Shown here: one piece after another, positions 35,040 through 43,898 of the stretch
Layout of the letters: every line of letters begins with the position of its first letter
Numbering within the stretch: position 1 is the first letter of the stretch
From: a virus
IMG/VR virus record: IMGVR_UViG_3300028883_000037
Span: 1 to 64,000 of that record
DNA length: 64,000 nt
Reading direction: 5' to 3' (one strand)
Notes under the pieces: model-generated
What the model was told of the DNA's origin: nothing
Seen by the model: the letters and a program-made list of their open reading frames with translations, nothing else
Database searches by the model: none
Translations under genes and position numbers: made by a program

Positions 35040-35756
35040 TTATTTTTGCAAAAAGTCAGATAGACCAGCTTCCTTAATTCTATTACATATTATGTTGTTT
35101 GATTTAGCGTCAAAATGATTCGTCCAATCTCCCACAATGCCCTTTCTAGGCGATACAGATTTATTCCCCAATGTAGGAACGACACATCCGGTTAAATCTC
35201 TACCTAATACTACGGATACCTTACGCATTGCAGAAGAAAAATTTGTCTTCATTTCTTCATAAGTTATAATAGTAGCTTTATCAAGCCATCCTCTGACATG
35301 AGTTATCCAGCGACTCACAAAATCCTCTGATTTAACCAAACTATATGCACCATCAAATGGGTACCGATATGGTTTAGTATTGAAGGCCAAATCACACACG
35401 TTCTTAACTCGTGGGAACGCCGTTACATTGGATCTATTGAAGTAATAATAGCAACTGACCAAAACGTCCCTAGGATCCCTTACTATATAGAAGATATGGT
35501 AAGATTCATTTAATTTATGAATATCAAAGAAACCATCTTGGTGGTGTGATTTGTAAATTCTGTTATCTAGACCCTTTTGTAATTCGCAGAAATTTATTAT
35601 TTTAGATCGATATTCTTCTTGATTTGAACGAGATGGGTTAATCGCGTCCCTTGCAAAGACATCAATTTGGTTATTATTAAAACCGAAGTTTGCAGATATA
35701 CTGTTTATCAGGAAATGTGTGCCGGATCTCTCATGAGATACCACTAATATTTTCAT
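35040..35756 (-). CDS. sulfotransferase
   Basis: 238 residues. MKILVVSHERSGTHFLINSI carries the 5'-PSB loop (S-x-RSGT), KSHHQDGFFDIHKL the following strand, and IFYIVRDPRDVLVSCYYYF the 3'-PB motif (RDPRD...S) that binds PAPS. This is a cytosolic-type sulfotransferase, probably sulfating a sugar or fibre glycan. A second sulfotransferase domain is in the fusion at 8497. Confidence 0.82.
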   Translation of the reverse strand: MKILVVSHERSGTHFLINSISANFGFNNNQIDVFARDAINPSRSNQEEYRSKIINFCELQKGLDNRIYKSHHQDGFFDIHKLNESYHIFYIVRDPRDVLVSCYYYFNRSNVTAFPRVKNVCDLAFNTKPYRYPFDGAYSLVKSEDFVSRWITHVRGWLDKATIITYEEMKTNFSSAMRKVSVVLGRDLTGCVVPTLGNKSVSPRKGIVGDWTNHFDAKSNNIICNRIKEAGLSDFLQK

Positions 35757-35759
35757 TAC

Positions 35760-36857
35760 TTATCCTATGTATTCCAAAACTGCGTTTACTACCTGGGATA
35801 TTTCATCATCATCAAGCGATGGGTACGATGGAAGTATTACACATTGCTGATTCAGAAGTCTCGCGTTTCCCTCGGAATCTTCATTCGCGTATTCAGCCAA
35901 ACCATTATGTTTGGACATAGGATAAAACATCGGCCTAATATCGATATTGCGCTTATTAAAGAATTTTTCTGCGGCTTTATAGGAAGGATTACATAATATT
36001 CTTACCCCGAACATCCAATAGGAATGATTACAAGCATCATCTACAAATTGAATTTGTAGTTTTTCTTTATTTTTAAAACATTGTTGATAATGTCTATAGA
36101 TCCTTTCTTTGCGAGCCATTATATCTTTATATCTGCGTAATTGCCCATATAATATAGCTGCTTGCATATTCGTCATTCTATAATTATAACCAATATAATT
36201 ATGAACAAAGCGAGTTTCAGATTGTCCTTGTCCATGCAACATAACAAGATGCTTGTACAATTCCTCGTTGCCAGTTATTACGGCTCCGCCTTCACCACAG
36301 GTAATACTCTTATTACCGTAGAAAGATAACGAAGATGCTAGGCACTCTGTTCCAGTTAATTTCCCTTCGTAACGTCCAAATATTCCTTCACAATTATCTT
36401 CTATAACAATAAAATCTTGTAATTCTTTCCTTAATCGCGGAACATTAACAGGATTGCCAAGATTATGGACTGTCAATATAGCAGTGTCGTTAGGATCATA
36501 TTTTAGTGCCGTATCGATTAATCTGTCTACGTCTATATTCCATGTTCTTAAGTCAGCCTGTACCGGAACTAATTCAAATTTTGGACCATATATCATTGAA
36601 TTCCATGCCGCAACATATACGTTATCTGGAACTAGAATTCTGGTTATATTGGGATTTTCATGCTTTATAGCGTGTGCAAGTAGATGCGTGGCAGATGTGC
36701 CATTACTTGTCAATAATACAAATTTACCAAATATTTCGGATAATAATGCTGATACTCTTTTATTGTATTCTCCGGAAGACACCCAGGTAGATCCTAATGC
36801 CTCGGATACGAGCTCTATGTCCTCCGGAAGTATTTCTGGTTTATAAACCGGTATCAT
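35760..36857 (-). CDS. DegT/DnrJ/EryC1-type sugar aminotransferase
   Basis: 365 residues, starting in a TGATG overlap. VLLTSNGTSATHLLAHAIKH, IVIEDNCEGIFGRYEGKLTG (PLP-binding D, here in EDNCE) and SFYGNKSITCGEGGAVITG (Schiff-base Lys) are diagnostic. YNYRMTNMQAAILYGQLRRY follows. It transfers amino groups to 3- or 4-keto sugars. Together with the GDP-mannose dehydratase it could make GDP-perosamine. Confidence 0.88.
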   Translation of the reverse strand: MIPVYKPEILPEDIELVSEALGSTWVSSGEYNKRVSALLSEIFGKFVLLTSNGTSATHLLAHAIKHENPNITRILVPDNVYVAAWNSMIYGPKFELVPVQADLRTWNIDVDRLIDTALKYDPNDTAILTVHNLGNPVNVPRLRKELQDFIVIEDNCEGIFGRYEGKLTGTECLASSLSFYGNKSITCGEGGAVITGNEELYKHLVMLHGQGQSETRFVHNYIGYNYRMTNMQAAILYGQLRRYKDIMARKERIYRHYQQCFKNKEKLQIQFVDDACNHSYWMFGVRILCNPSYKAAEKFFNKRNIDIRPMFYPMSKHNGLAEYANEDSEGNARLLNQQCVILPSYPSLDDDEISQVVNAVLEYIG

Positions 36858-37162
36858 CAGTATGTCTTATGCTTTCTCTGGATGTGTTTGCCGGAGTCTA
36901 GATCTGCGCCATTAAGCGCATCTCGTATTATTTCGACAATTTTTTCATCAATCTCATCTATAAGCTGGCTGCGCTGCACATTGAGGTCACAACATTTCTT
37001 CAAAACTTCGTATAATTTCTCCAGATTCTCCTCATTTTCATAACGAGATTTGAATTCATCAAAATCCATCCTCCGTATTTTGTACAATAATTCCTGATTA
37101 CACCACATTTTCGAATCTGCAGTGAATAATTTGTCAACTAAACCGCCTAATGTGTCAGCCAT
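36857..37162 (-). CDS. DUF4254-like small protein
   Basis: 101 residues, AGGGG before ATG 37162. SKMWCNQELLYKIRRMDFDEF...LKKCCDLNVQRSQLIDEIDEKIVEI matches the pattern of DUF4254 proteins (W-x-x-Q, L-N-x-x-R-x-x-x-I-D-E-I-D), which are found beside heptosyltransferase genes in LPS loci of other bacteria. The role is unknown. Its presence supports a heptose-containing glycan pathway. Confidence 0.55.
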   Translation of the reverse strand: MADTLGGLVDKLFTADSKMWCNQELLYKIRRMDFDEFKSRYENEENLEKLYEVLKKCCDLNVQRSQLIDEIDEKIVEIIRDALNGADLDSGKHIQRKHKTY

Positions 37163-37211
37163 CGTTATCCCCTGGATTTAGATGCAAATATTCTTGACGT
37201 ATATATTTACT

Positions 37212-37622
37212 ATGATAATTAGAAAAGCATATAACCCGAATGATATTTCACAATTTATATCAAATGCTGGGGCATCATTAAAAACATTCAGATATTTCAA
37301 AACAAGGCCTGTAAATATCATAGAGAAGCATCTAATAACTCTTGTGGGAGTAAAATCTGGAAAGATAATAGCATATGGGCATCTAGATCAGGAAAACGGG
37401 AATATTTGGTTAGGCATTTGTGTGGCTGAGTCATATTCTGGTTTAGGTTTTGGATCACAAATAATGCAAGAATTGTTAAAAATAGCTTATAATTTATCAA
37501 TTAAAACAATTAAATTGAGTGTCGATTCCGATAATAAGGCAGCTATAAAATTTTACAAGAAATTCGGATTCACAATCATACAGAAAAATCTTAAAAACTA
37601 TCTTATGATATTTTCATCCTAG
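37212..37622 (+). CDS. GNAT-family N-acetyltransferase
   Basis: 136 residues from ATG 37212; an in-frame ATG at 37182 would add ten residues. NIWLGICVAESYSGLGFGSQIMQELLKIAY holds the acetyl-CoA loop (R/Q-x-x-G-x-G/A; here SGLGFGS), and DNKAAIKFYKKFGFTI the C-terminal GNAT signature. It could acetylate the amino sugar made by the neighbouring DegT enzyme. The end overlaps the convergent gene by four bases. Confidence 0.8.
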   Translation: MIIRKAYNPNDISQFISNAGASLKTFRYFKTRPVNIIEKHLITLVGVKSGKIIAYGHLDQENGNIWLGICVAESYSGLGFGSQIMQELLKIAYNLSIKTIKLSVDSDNKAAIKFYKKFGFTIIQKNLKNYLMIFSS

Positions 37623-38284
37623 CCTCCGGCTGTTTTGAAGACAGCATATCCGTTGCGATACGACCTATCTTCCTCAATCATAACATACGATTCATCCATA
37701 GATAATTTTTTATATGAAGATAAATTCTTAATGTCCATAACATCATCGAGTATAATAATTTTTGTCCCCCATAACTCTATTAACTCGGCATAACCGGAAA
37801 AAGCGGATCCGTCTATTAAAGCCATTTCAGGCACATCACACCCCAGGATCTCTTTTGCTATTTTTATACCATTATGTGGGATATCAGCAGCCTCTTGTAT
37901 GTCTTCTGTACGCCATGACTTAATCATTTCTAGCGAATATTGACGTATATTCAGGTTGGGATTTTGATGCCAAAATTCATCTATTTGTTGTTCTGTCATC
38001 AGTGAGGTCGACGGAACAGAGGATGCTCTTATTTGGCGCACAAACCCATATTTCGACGTGTTTGCAACCAAGGCATTGTAACGTGGCAACACAGACTCGA
38101 TACAACATAAGGTTGAATTTGCACCGCTTTCGCGTATACCCCTTATGAAAGCCTGAGTGCTGCCCAGGCCAGTCGCTGATCCTATTTCTATTATACTTCT
38201 TGGTTTTTCGGTCTTAATCAAGTCTATTATTTTATAGAATAATTTATCATCTAGGATCTCTGGTCGGAAATCTACTGTCTTCAT
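37619..38284 (-). CDS. class I SAM methyltransferase-like protein
   Basis: 221 residues from ATG 38284 (ATGA overlap, AAGGAG six bases upstream). SIIEIGSATGLGSTQAFIRG is motif I, CCIESVLPRY the acidic strand, and EMALIDGSAFSGYAELIELWGTKIIILDDVMD the DDxxD-like region. It is similar in layout to cephalosporin-hydroxylase/FkbM-like sugar methyltransferases. Substrate unknown. Confidence 0.6.
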   Translation of the reverse strand: MKTVDFRPEILDDKLFYKIIDLIKTEKPRSIIEIGSATGLGSTQAFIRGIRESGANSTLCCIESVLPRYNALVANTSKYGFVRQIRASSVPSTSLMTEQQIDEFWHQNPNLNIRQYSLEMIKSWRTEDIQEAADIPHNGIKIAKEILGCDVPEMALIDGSAFSGYAELIELWGTKIIILDDVMDIKNLSSYKKLSMDESYVMIEEDRSYRNGYAVFKTAGG

Positions 38285-39000
38285 CCCCATCTCCTTGTAG
38301 CTTCTTTTGCCACTGCCTTGATATCTTCGGTTATATAACTTATCCTATCATAATCATAGGACCAAAGGCGGTTCATTGGCGATTGTTCCCAACTCTTGGT
38401 CATGGATACTATTACCTCTCCACCAGCAGCCAACATAAGAAAGAAATCGCCAGTACTGACACCAACATATTTCCCGATTGCAGCGTAATAACATACAAGA
38501 TCGTCAAATGATTTGTCATGTAATTCTACTACGTTATTTAATTTCATAATATTGTCACTCATGCCAAATTGCAAGACCGTGAAATTCTCAGACAAAAGAT
38601 TAACAAGATTCTGTGTGTCCTCAACTGACATTCGGCGCAAATGTGCCCAACGCTTTGAACAATTTGATATAAACACAATTGGGTTATCATAATCCTTTAT
38701 TAATTCTTGCCCCCTAGATATCTCTTCTTCCTTGATTTTCATATAAGGGTAATAATCGTTATCTGGTAAACCTAAAGTTCTTAGTTTTTGTTTAGACCAA
38801 TGATCTCCCCTACCATCTCCTTTTGTTTCTATGGGATTCTCTACCAGTCTAATTTCTTTGCATATACCCTCGAAAATTCTACTAAATCTCTTTGAATTAT
38901 GATGCAAATTAACGATACAATCAGGAACAGCTTTACATATTGGGGTAATTGTGAAAAGATCTCCAAAGCCCGGAGAATCACCAGGAAGGCCAATTATCAT
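38281..39000 (-). CDS. GT9-like glycosyltransferase
   Basis: 239 residues, ATGA-linked on both sides. IIGLPGDSPGFGDLFTITPICK is a GT9-type N-terminus (G-x-GD), IVFISNCSKRWAHLRRM the second domain entry, and YVGVSTGDFFLMLAAGGEVIVSM the donor loop. Shorter than classic heptosyltransferases. The third enzyme of this family in the window. Confidence 0.62.
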   Translation of the reverse strand: MIIGLPGDSPGFGDLFTITPICKAVPDCIVNLHHNSKRFSRIFEGICKEIRLVENPIETKGDGRGDHWSKQKLRTLGLPDNDYYPYMKIKEEEISRGQELIKDYDNPIVFISNCSKRWAHLRRMSVEDTQNLVNLLSENFTVLQFGMSDNIMKLNNVVELHDKSFDDLVCYYAAIGKYVGVSTGDFFLMLAAGGEVIVSMTKSWEQSPMNRLWSYDYDRISYITEDIKAVAKEATRRWG

Positions 39001-40199
39001 TTTCTGTCCAATCTATACATATTCCGTGGCCTAATAGTATCCGTAGCTAGACCCAAATGTTCAGCAACAACAAAATTAGTTAGATGTTTATTACAAATAT
39101 GATCAAGCATTTCCTGAACAGACCCAAAATCCCACTCCTGGCCAGGCAAGGGTTTACTTCCCCAAGATTGTTCTTTGTGATGTTCCTCCAATAATATAGA
39201 GGACCTTACCTTGTTATTTAAAAAAGCATAAATCTTATTCTTAGGGTTAATATGATGTATAACAGAAAAACACAACGCAATATCACATTGATCAATGATT
39301 TCCTCTTCGCCAAGATTACGATGAATAATCGAGATTTGGTCTAATTCTTCTAACTCGATAATTCGCCTAGCTGCCTCCGCAGTTTTCCCACATACCTCAA
39401 ACCCTACCACCTTTTGAGCCCCGAGTTCAGCAGCTAAATGAGACATCCTACCCAAATTGCAACCAATATCGAAAACCACTTTATCCTTAAAAAATCCAGG
39501 TAATTTTTCACGAATAATATTAGGCCTTTGATCTGCTCTGTGTCCACGAACAGTGAAATTCTTGCCAGTCCAAGCGTAATAAGGCTTATCGGAACCAGTA
39601 GATACAAAGCCCTTCATCCAAGGTTCATCAGTAATATCTCTCTTCATCGTTTTCCCCTTAAAACAATTAATCTTCTTAACTAAATATTTGTAATTAGATG
39701 GATCCCACCTCTTGGAATTATTATTCCCGCACATATCCGGAGAAGACTCAAACGGTACATTGTGAACCAACTTATATGATCTATTAAAATCGATCATATA
39801 TACCTCGTTTCCACATACCACAAAACTATCCAATTTTATATCACCATGTACAAATCCCCTATCAAATACGGCCCTTATTTGACCAAGAACCACATCCTCA
39901 AGACCATCAAAATAAGTATCCTCAGATATAGGACCACCAGACTTGAAATCCATAATGATCAATTCAACATCACCGAATTTCTTATAAGAATGCACCTTCG
40001 GTATAAACGGTAAATCTAAGGAAATAATAATATCGTATTCTTCTTTCAAAGATTTAATATTATTATTCGGAAAAGAAAATTTGAAAAAGAGATCTCCAGA
40101 CCTATAATATTGCGCTACATGCGTCAGGGGGCGAATAGGCAATCTATAGTAATCATCATACCCCAAAGACCTCAATATCTTCTCAAAACTGTGTTCCAC
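38997..40199 (-). CDS. kinase-like domain fused to SAM methyltransferase
   Basis: 400 residues from GTG 40199. Residues 1-170 resemble small-molecule or LPS kinases: GFVHGDIKLDSFVVCGN (catalytic HGDxxxxN-like loop) and EVYMIDFNRSYKL (DFx metal motif). Residues 225-400 form a methyltransferase with KVVFDIGCNLGRMSHLAAELGAQKVVGFEVCG. A kinase-methyltransferase pair in one chain is known from O-antigen chain terminators (WbdD type), where phosphorylation and methylation end chain growth; that role is likely here. Confidence 0.7.
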   Translation of the reverse strand: MEHSFEKILRSLGYDDYYRLPIRPLTHVAQYYRSGDLFFKFSFPNNNIKSLKEEYDIIISLDLPFIPKVHSYKKFGDVELIIMDFKSGGPISEDTYFDGLEDVVLGQIRAVFDRGFVHGDIKLDSFVVCGNEVYMIDFNRSYKLVHNVPFESSPDMCGNNNSKRWDPSNYKYLVKKINCFKGKTMKRDITDEPWMKGFVSTGSDKPYYAWTGKNFTVRGHRADQRPNIIREKLPGFFKDKVVFDIGCNLGRMSHLAAELGAQKVVGFEVCGKTAEAARRIIELEELDQISIIHRNLGEEEIIDQCDIALCFSVIHHINPKNKIYAFLNNKVRSSILLEEHHKEQSWGSKPLPGQEWDFGSVQEMLDHICNKHLTNFVVAEHLGLATDTIRPRNMYRLDRK

Positions 40200-40200
40200 T

Positions 40201-41067
40201 TCATCTCACCCTCGTAGCAACCAAATAACTACCCTCTTTAAACGTCAAAACATCACTACCAACAAACCCCTTACACCACCGCAAAGCAACCACACCAGAC
40301 AAACCAGTCACAACACGCAAACAAATCCTCAACAAACCCTCAACCGAACTAGAAACAGAAACCGACATCTCAGAACACAAATCAAACTGAGACTGAACAC
40401 ACAAAGACCCCTCACAATACACATACGAACCCAACCCAACAGAACCCTCCGGCGCACAAACCTCAAACTTCAAACCAGTGCCAGAAGAAGCATCATCAAA
40501 AACAACAAACTCCAAAACCCACTCACTATCATTACCAACATCAATAAACAAATCAGCATCATCAACCAAATCAACATCATCAACAACCTGATCCGAACCC
40601 TTAGTCACCACAACAGAACCACCAGAACAAACACCAGCAGGCCCAGTAGCACCAACAGGACCAATCGGACCAGTAACACCAGAAGACAAACCCTCAAAAA
40701 CAGGAGGACCCTCAGCACCCAACTCCTCAACCTCAATATTAATAACATCCCTCAACTTCGAATCAAAATCCTCCAAACCAGACCTATCAAAATCATAGCG
40801 AATAAAAACCGTATCACTGGCCCTGATCGTAAAACGATACAAATCCTCCTCAATAAAAACAAAATTATACTCCTCATTATCAATAAAAACAGACTCATCC
40901 AACTCAATATAACTGGAAACAGGATCAACCAAACGACCAGTCAAATCCAACAACTGTCTAGCCTGAGACTCACCAATAATCTTCTCAGTACTAGCAATAG
41001 AATCATCACTAAGCCTAATAATAAGCCTAACATTCCCATCAATACGATCAACAGTAATATTCGACAT
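40201..41067 (-). CDS. small collagen-like virion protein
   Basis: 288 residues, AGGGG before ATG 41067. The N-terminal 130 residues are a beta-rich base, then a short collagen run GVTGPIGPVGATGPAG (about residues 136-151), then a beta-rich head of about 130 residues ending SDVLTFKEGSYLVATRVR. Resembles phage fibre or capsid-decoration proteins with a brief collagen neck. Strong T/G skew on the coding strand. Confidence 0.65.
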   Translation of the reverse strand: MSNITVDRIDGNVRLIIRLSDDSIASTEKIIGESQARQLLDLTGRLVDPVSSYIELDESVFIDNEEYNFVFIEEDLYRFTIRASDTVFIRYDFDRSGLEDFDSKLRDVINIEVEELGAEGPPVFEGLSSGVTGPIGPVGATGPAGVCSGGSVVVTKGSDQVVDDVDLVDDADLFIDVGNDSEWVLEFVVFDDASSGTGLKFEVCAPEGSVGLGSYVYCEGSLCVQSQFDLCSEMSVSVSSSVEGLLRICLRVVTGLSGVVALRWCKGFVGSDVLTFKEGSYLVATRVR

Positions 41068-41084
41068 CGAAAATCCCCTGTATA

Positions 41085-41092
41085 TATTTATA
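41085..41092 (-). promoter_or_regulatory. T4-type late promoter box TATAAATA
   Basis: Exact TATAAATA on the minus strand, 18 bases before the start of the collagen-like gene; the same A/T block (TATATATTTATAAGGAG) precedes the divergent cupin gene. It matches the T4 late consensus. Confidence 0.5.
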
Positions 41093-41103
41093 AGGAGACC
41101 AAA

Positions 41104-41517
41104 ATGTTAGAACCATATAGACATAGAGGCATCAAAAACCACGAATGGGGCCAAATCAAAACCGTCATAGACGGACCCCACTACTCCCTGAGAATCCTAA
41201 CAGTATATCCAAACAACCTAACATCCCCACTAATCTTCCACCACAAAACCCAAAGAACAATACACACAACATCGGGATTCCTAAACATCCAAATCTACAC
41301 CTGCATCCAAGACAAATTATCTACAGAAGAAAAAGACTGGGGCAAAATATTCGACTACATATTATCAGAAGGAATGAGCATAACCATCAACCCATACCAA
41401 GCATACAAATTCTGGGCATGGGAAACAACAGCAACAGCCATCGAAGCCTCATGCCCAGAACAAAACGACATACAAATAATAGCAAATCAAGGTTATGCAC
41501 CAGAATTAAGCAAATAA
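41104..41517 (+). CDS. cupin-like protein
   Basis: 137 residues, AAGGAG before ATG 41104. Contains HYSLRILTVYPNNLTSPLIFHHKTQRTIHTTSGFLNI and GMSITINPYQAYKFWAWE, equivalent to the two cupin motifs but with weaker metal ligands (HH, then Y/W in place of His). Similar to the sugar isomerase cupin at 30886. Probably a sugar isomerase/epimerase or a degenerate relative. Confidence 0.65.
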   Translation: MLEPYRHRGIKNHEWGQIKTVIDGPHYSLRILTVYPNNLTSPLIFHHKTQRTIHTTSGFLNIQIYTCIQDKLSTEEKDWGKIFDYILSEGMSITINPYQAYKFWAWETTATAIEASCPEQNDIQIIANQGYAPELSK

Positions 41518-41724
41518 AGCATCCTCAAACGAAGAGAATTCTTTAACATCCAAATATTCCCCACGAACAAAATGACCCTTCTTCCACAAAGACGTAATAT
41601 CCTTCCAAATGTGCACCTCCTGGCCACAATGTCTAGACTGCACAATGTCCCTGTACTTATTTGGACTTACCTCCTCAAATAAATTCTCTTTAGCCAAACT
41701 ACGCTCGCGCATAACGTCAGTCAT
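41506..41724 (-). CDS. hypothetical protein
   Basis: 72 residues, GGGGGAG before ATG 41724. It has VQSRHCGQEVHIWKDITSLWKKGHFVRGEYLD, a compact basic/aromatic core. No family recognised. Convergent with the cupin gene (12-base overlap). Confidence 0.55.
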   Translation of the reverse strand: MTDVMRERSLAKENLFEEVSPNKYRDIVQSRHCGQEVHIWKDITSLWKKGHFVRGEYLDVKEFSSFEDALFA

Positions 41725-41738
41725 GTCAAGATCTCCCC

Positions 41739-42254
41739 CTACATGTCCAAAATTCTACGCTCAAAAGGTATCTTCCTAACCTCTGGTTTCTTGAACTTCC
41801 TACGTTCCGCCTCCTTTCTAAACCTCTGGTAAATCTTAAAATCACGTAAAGCACCATCTAAGATCTCTTTTTTATCAAGGAAACCAGGTAACCCCTCAGT
41901 AAAACGAACTATGATGTTCTTCAAATAATTAATTATGTTAATCACATGAGTGTCAGATAATTTAGATATTTTCCTGGACACCATCTTACCATTACATTTA
42001 TAAGTCCAAGAATCAGTATCCACAATATTAAAAACGCTAGGCAATGGACAACAAAACAATAATTGTTCTGCACATAGAGCAGATAAGAAAACAGCAACAT
42101 CCGAATCAAAACACCTAATAACATAACCATCCGGACGCAAACAAATATTCACCTTGGGTATAGTAACATCATACTTACATAAATTAACACAAAGAACATT
42201 ACTATTCTCATTATTAAGATCATCACTAAAAATGAAATTAAAACAACCAAGCAT
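41739..42254 (-). CDS. hypothetical protein
   Basis: 171 residues if begun at ATG 42254 (MLGCFNFIFSDDLNN); an upstream ATG at 42317 would add a hydrophobic stretch that runs through the divergent promoter. Neither has a strong ribosome site. Rich in Cys, Phe and Val with a basic C-terminal tail (EAERRKFKKPEVRKIPFERR). No family recognised. Confidence 0.5.
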   Translation of the reverse strand: MLGCFNFIFSDDLNNENSNVLCVNLCKYDVTIPKVNICLRPDGYVIRCFDSDVAVFLSALCAEQLLFCCPLPSVFNIVDTDSWTYKCNGKMVSRKISKLSDTHVINIINYLKNIIVRFTEGLPGFLDKKEILDGALRDFKIYQRFRKEAERRKFKKPEVRKIPFERRILDM

Positions 42255-42316
42255 ACTAAATAATATCCCGAAGACGTACAATAGAAAGTAAATACAACAA
42301 ACACAGGAGAACAACA

Positions 42317-42826
42317 ATGAGCAAAGAGCAGGAAACTAAAGAACAAAGTGCAGTAAAAATCAACTACAAACTAGTAAACAAATACAAACTACTATCCGGA
42401 ATAGCCAGAAGAGCAGGACTAGCCGCAGAAGAACTGAAAAGAGACCTCAGCGGAAGCCTAAAAGACCTAGTCCAGAAATCCACCAAAGCAGACAGAGAAA
42501 GAGAAGACTTCGAAGACAAAATAGCCATCAAACAAATCGACGACGAAAACTACCAATTAACACAAGAAGAAAAAGAAGAACACAAAAAAGTAAAAAGAAA
42601 CGAATACGACGCAAGAACAGAATTAAATAACAAATCAAGAGAAAAAGACAAAGAATTCACAAACAGCAAAGAATATAAAAACCAAATACAATGCGAAAAA
42701 GAACTAGAAGAATGGCTATGTAAAGTCAGCAACCATCTCGGCTGCAGCCAAGACGCCATAGACTGGGAAAAAGGGACATACACCCCAGAAGAAGATCAAG
42801 ACGACATACCAGAAGACCTGTTATAA
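42317..42826 (+). CDS. highly charged helical protein
   Basis: 169 residues, AGGAG before ATG 42317. Residues 45-130 are almost pure charged helix (EKEEHKKVKRNEYDARTEL), a probable coiled coil, ending in an acidic tail. Contains ANHLGCSQDAIDW-like sequence near residue 145 suggestive of a small HTH. Function unknown. Confidence 0.6.
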   Translation: MSKEQETKEQSAVKINYKLVNKYKLLSGIARRAGLAAEELKRDLSGSLKDLVQKSTKADREREDFEDKIAIKQIDDENYQLTQEEKEEHKKVKRNEYDARTELNNKSREKDKEFTNSKEYKNQIQCEKELEEWLCKVSNHLGCSQDAIDWEKGTYTPEEDQDDIPEDLL

Positions 42827-42904
42827 CACAGGAATATCCGGCCTTAAACAACCACTCAAAAGAACCAAAACAAAACACAACAAAAGCCTTAACAAAATCT
42901 TCAT
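42821..42904 (-). CDS. 27-residue lipoprotein
   Basis: Very short gene with GGAGG six bases before ATG 42904. The whole peptide is a lipoprotein signal plus a seven-residue mature part: MKILLRLLLCFVLVLLSGC, then LRPDIPVL. The basic start, hydrophobic core and LSGC lipobox fit signal peptidase II. Similar in size and layout to Rz1-type lysis lipoproteins or entericidins. It overlaps the convergent gene by six bases. Confidence 0.6.
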   Translation of the reverse strand: MKILLRLLLCFVLVLLSGCLRPDIPVL

Positions 42905-42932
42905 AGGAATCCTCCAATAACAATAATTTTGA

Positions 42933-43097
42933 CTACACATACTTCTCAGGATTGAGCTTAAAAAGCCGCATAAGCTCAATCCTAGCTTCATCGTTAGACT
43001 GCATATTAATCAAGTCAGCAATATCATCCCAAGACCTGACCTCTAAACCACTTCCCGATGTGCAATTGCAGCTAGGGTCAAAAAAACGGAACACCAT
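42933..43097 (-). CDS. small hypothetical protein
   Basis: 54 residues from ATG 43097 (MVFRFFDPSCNCTSGSGLEV...). The C-terminal WDDIADLINMQSNDEARIELMRLFKL is a helical pair. It overlaps the end of another very small frame (43078-43161). No clear ribosome site. Modest support. Confidence 0.4.
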   Translation of the reverse strand: MVFRFFDPSCNCTSGSGLEVRSWDDIADLINMQSNDEARIELMRLFKLNPEKYV

Positions 43098-43161
43098 TAG
43101 AAATAATATACCCAATCATATGACCACAAACCACAAGAACGAAGAGAAAAACGTCTCTCAC
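43078..43161 (-). CDS. possible 27-residue membrane peptide
   Basis: GTG 43161 begins a single hydrophobic helix, VRDVFLFVLVVCGHMIGYII, just after the stop of the upstream gene. AGGAGG lies unusually far upstream (about 15 bases), so expression is uncertain. It fills the gap between two genes of the same strand. Confidence 0.3.
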   Translation of the reverse strand: MRDVFLFVLVVCGHMIGYIISNGVPFF

Positions 43162-43163
43162 CA

Positions 43164-43418
43164 CTACTGGTTATCGCCTCCTGCACTTCCTCTATCGTGG
43201 CATCCCTCATTCTTCTTATACTCCCTAATAACGGCCTCTTCGAAGTCCCTAAAGACTTCTACCAGTCTCATAAACTGAGCAAATTTGCAACCGTAATCAT
43301 CAAAAGGCGTCAACTTCAAAAAATTATCATTAATCTCTATATTCTTACGACCACCAACCGGCCTAAGATCAACCTCTATACAAGCAGTAGACTGTCTAAC
43401 TACCTTATCAGCCAACAT
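43164..43418 (-). CDS. hypothetical protein
   Basis: 84 residues from ATG 43418, preceded by GGGGGG and three bases after the upstream stop codon. KVVRQSTACIEVDLRPVGGRKNIEIN then a helix FAQFMRLVEVFRDFEEAVIREY. No family recognised. Confidence 0.5.
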   Translation of the reverse strand: MLADKVVRQSTACIEVDLRPVGGRKNIEINDNFLKLTPFDDYGCKFAQFMRLVEVFRDFEEAVIREYKKNEGCHDRGSAGGDNQ

Positions 43419-43420
43419 GA

Positions 43421-43702
43421 TCACCCCCCATCGAGACGTAGAACCTGCCCCTCATCAAAACACTCCATATCAGAAACGAATTTAATTACAACACCGCCAA
43501 CTCTATACATCATGGAAGTAATCTTACTAACATACAAACCCTGATCACGCAACAAACGCAAGACACAAGGAATATGTGACATAGAAACGGAACAAAGAAT
43601 TAAAGAAGTCTCAGAAGCCTTAATCGCATCAACCAAAGGACCGATATCAACCCTCCTGTAAACATCTATCAAATTTAACCCTCCCGAATTAATATCCATC
43701 AT
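43421..43702 (-). CDS. hypothetical protein
   Basis: 93 residues, starting at ATGATG inside the end of the upstream gene. LVDAIKASETSLILCSVSMSHIPCVLRLLRDQGLYVSKI looks like an alpha/beta Rossmann-type half or a small ribosomal S8-like fold (a strand, helix, VLRLLRDQGL helix, strand); too short to decide. Confidence 0.5.
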   Translation of the reverse strand: MMDINSGGLNLIDVYRRVDIGPLVDAIKASETSLILCSVSMSHIPCVLRLLRDQGLYVSKITSMMYRVGGVVIKFVSDMECFDEGQVLRLDGG

Positions 43703-43898
43703 TTACCCCAATCGAAACATCGACCCTACGGCACCCAACAACAGAACCCATAGGGACCTCTAAAAACAAATAACAATCATCACTATTACCAACGTAAGTA
43801 TATCTTTTACCATCTCTAATTATGAAATGCACATCTTCCTGATCAATCCACAGTTCATGATTGCTAGAGTGAAGCTCGTTTTTCTGTATCCTTATCAT
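43689..43898 (-). CDS. hypothetical protein
   Basis: 69 residues, beta-rich (ELWIDQEDVHFIIRDGKRYTYVGNSDDCYLFLEVPMG). Its GGAGA ribosome site and first 12 codons lie inside the upstream gene (35-base overlap). No family recognised. Confidence 0.5.
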   Translation of the reverse strand: MIRIQKNELHSSNHELWIDQEDVHFIIRDGKRYTYVGNSDDCYLFLEVPMGSVVGCRRVDVSIGVNDGY

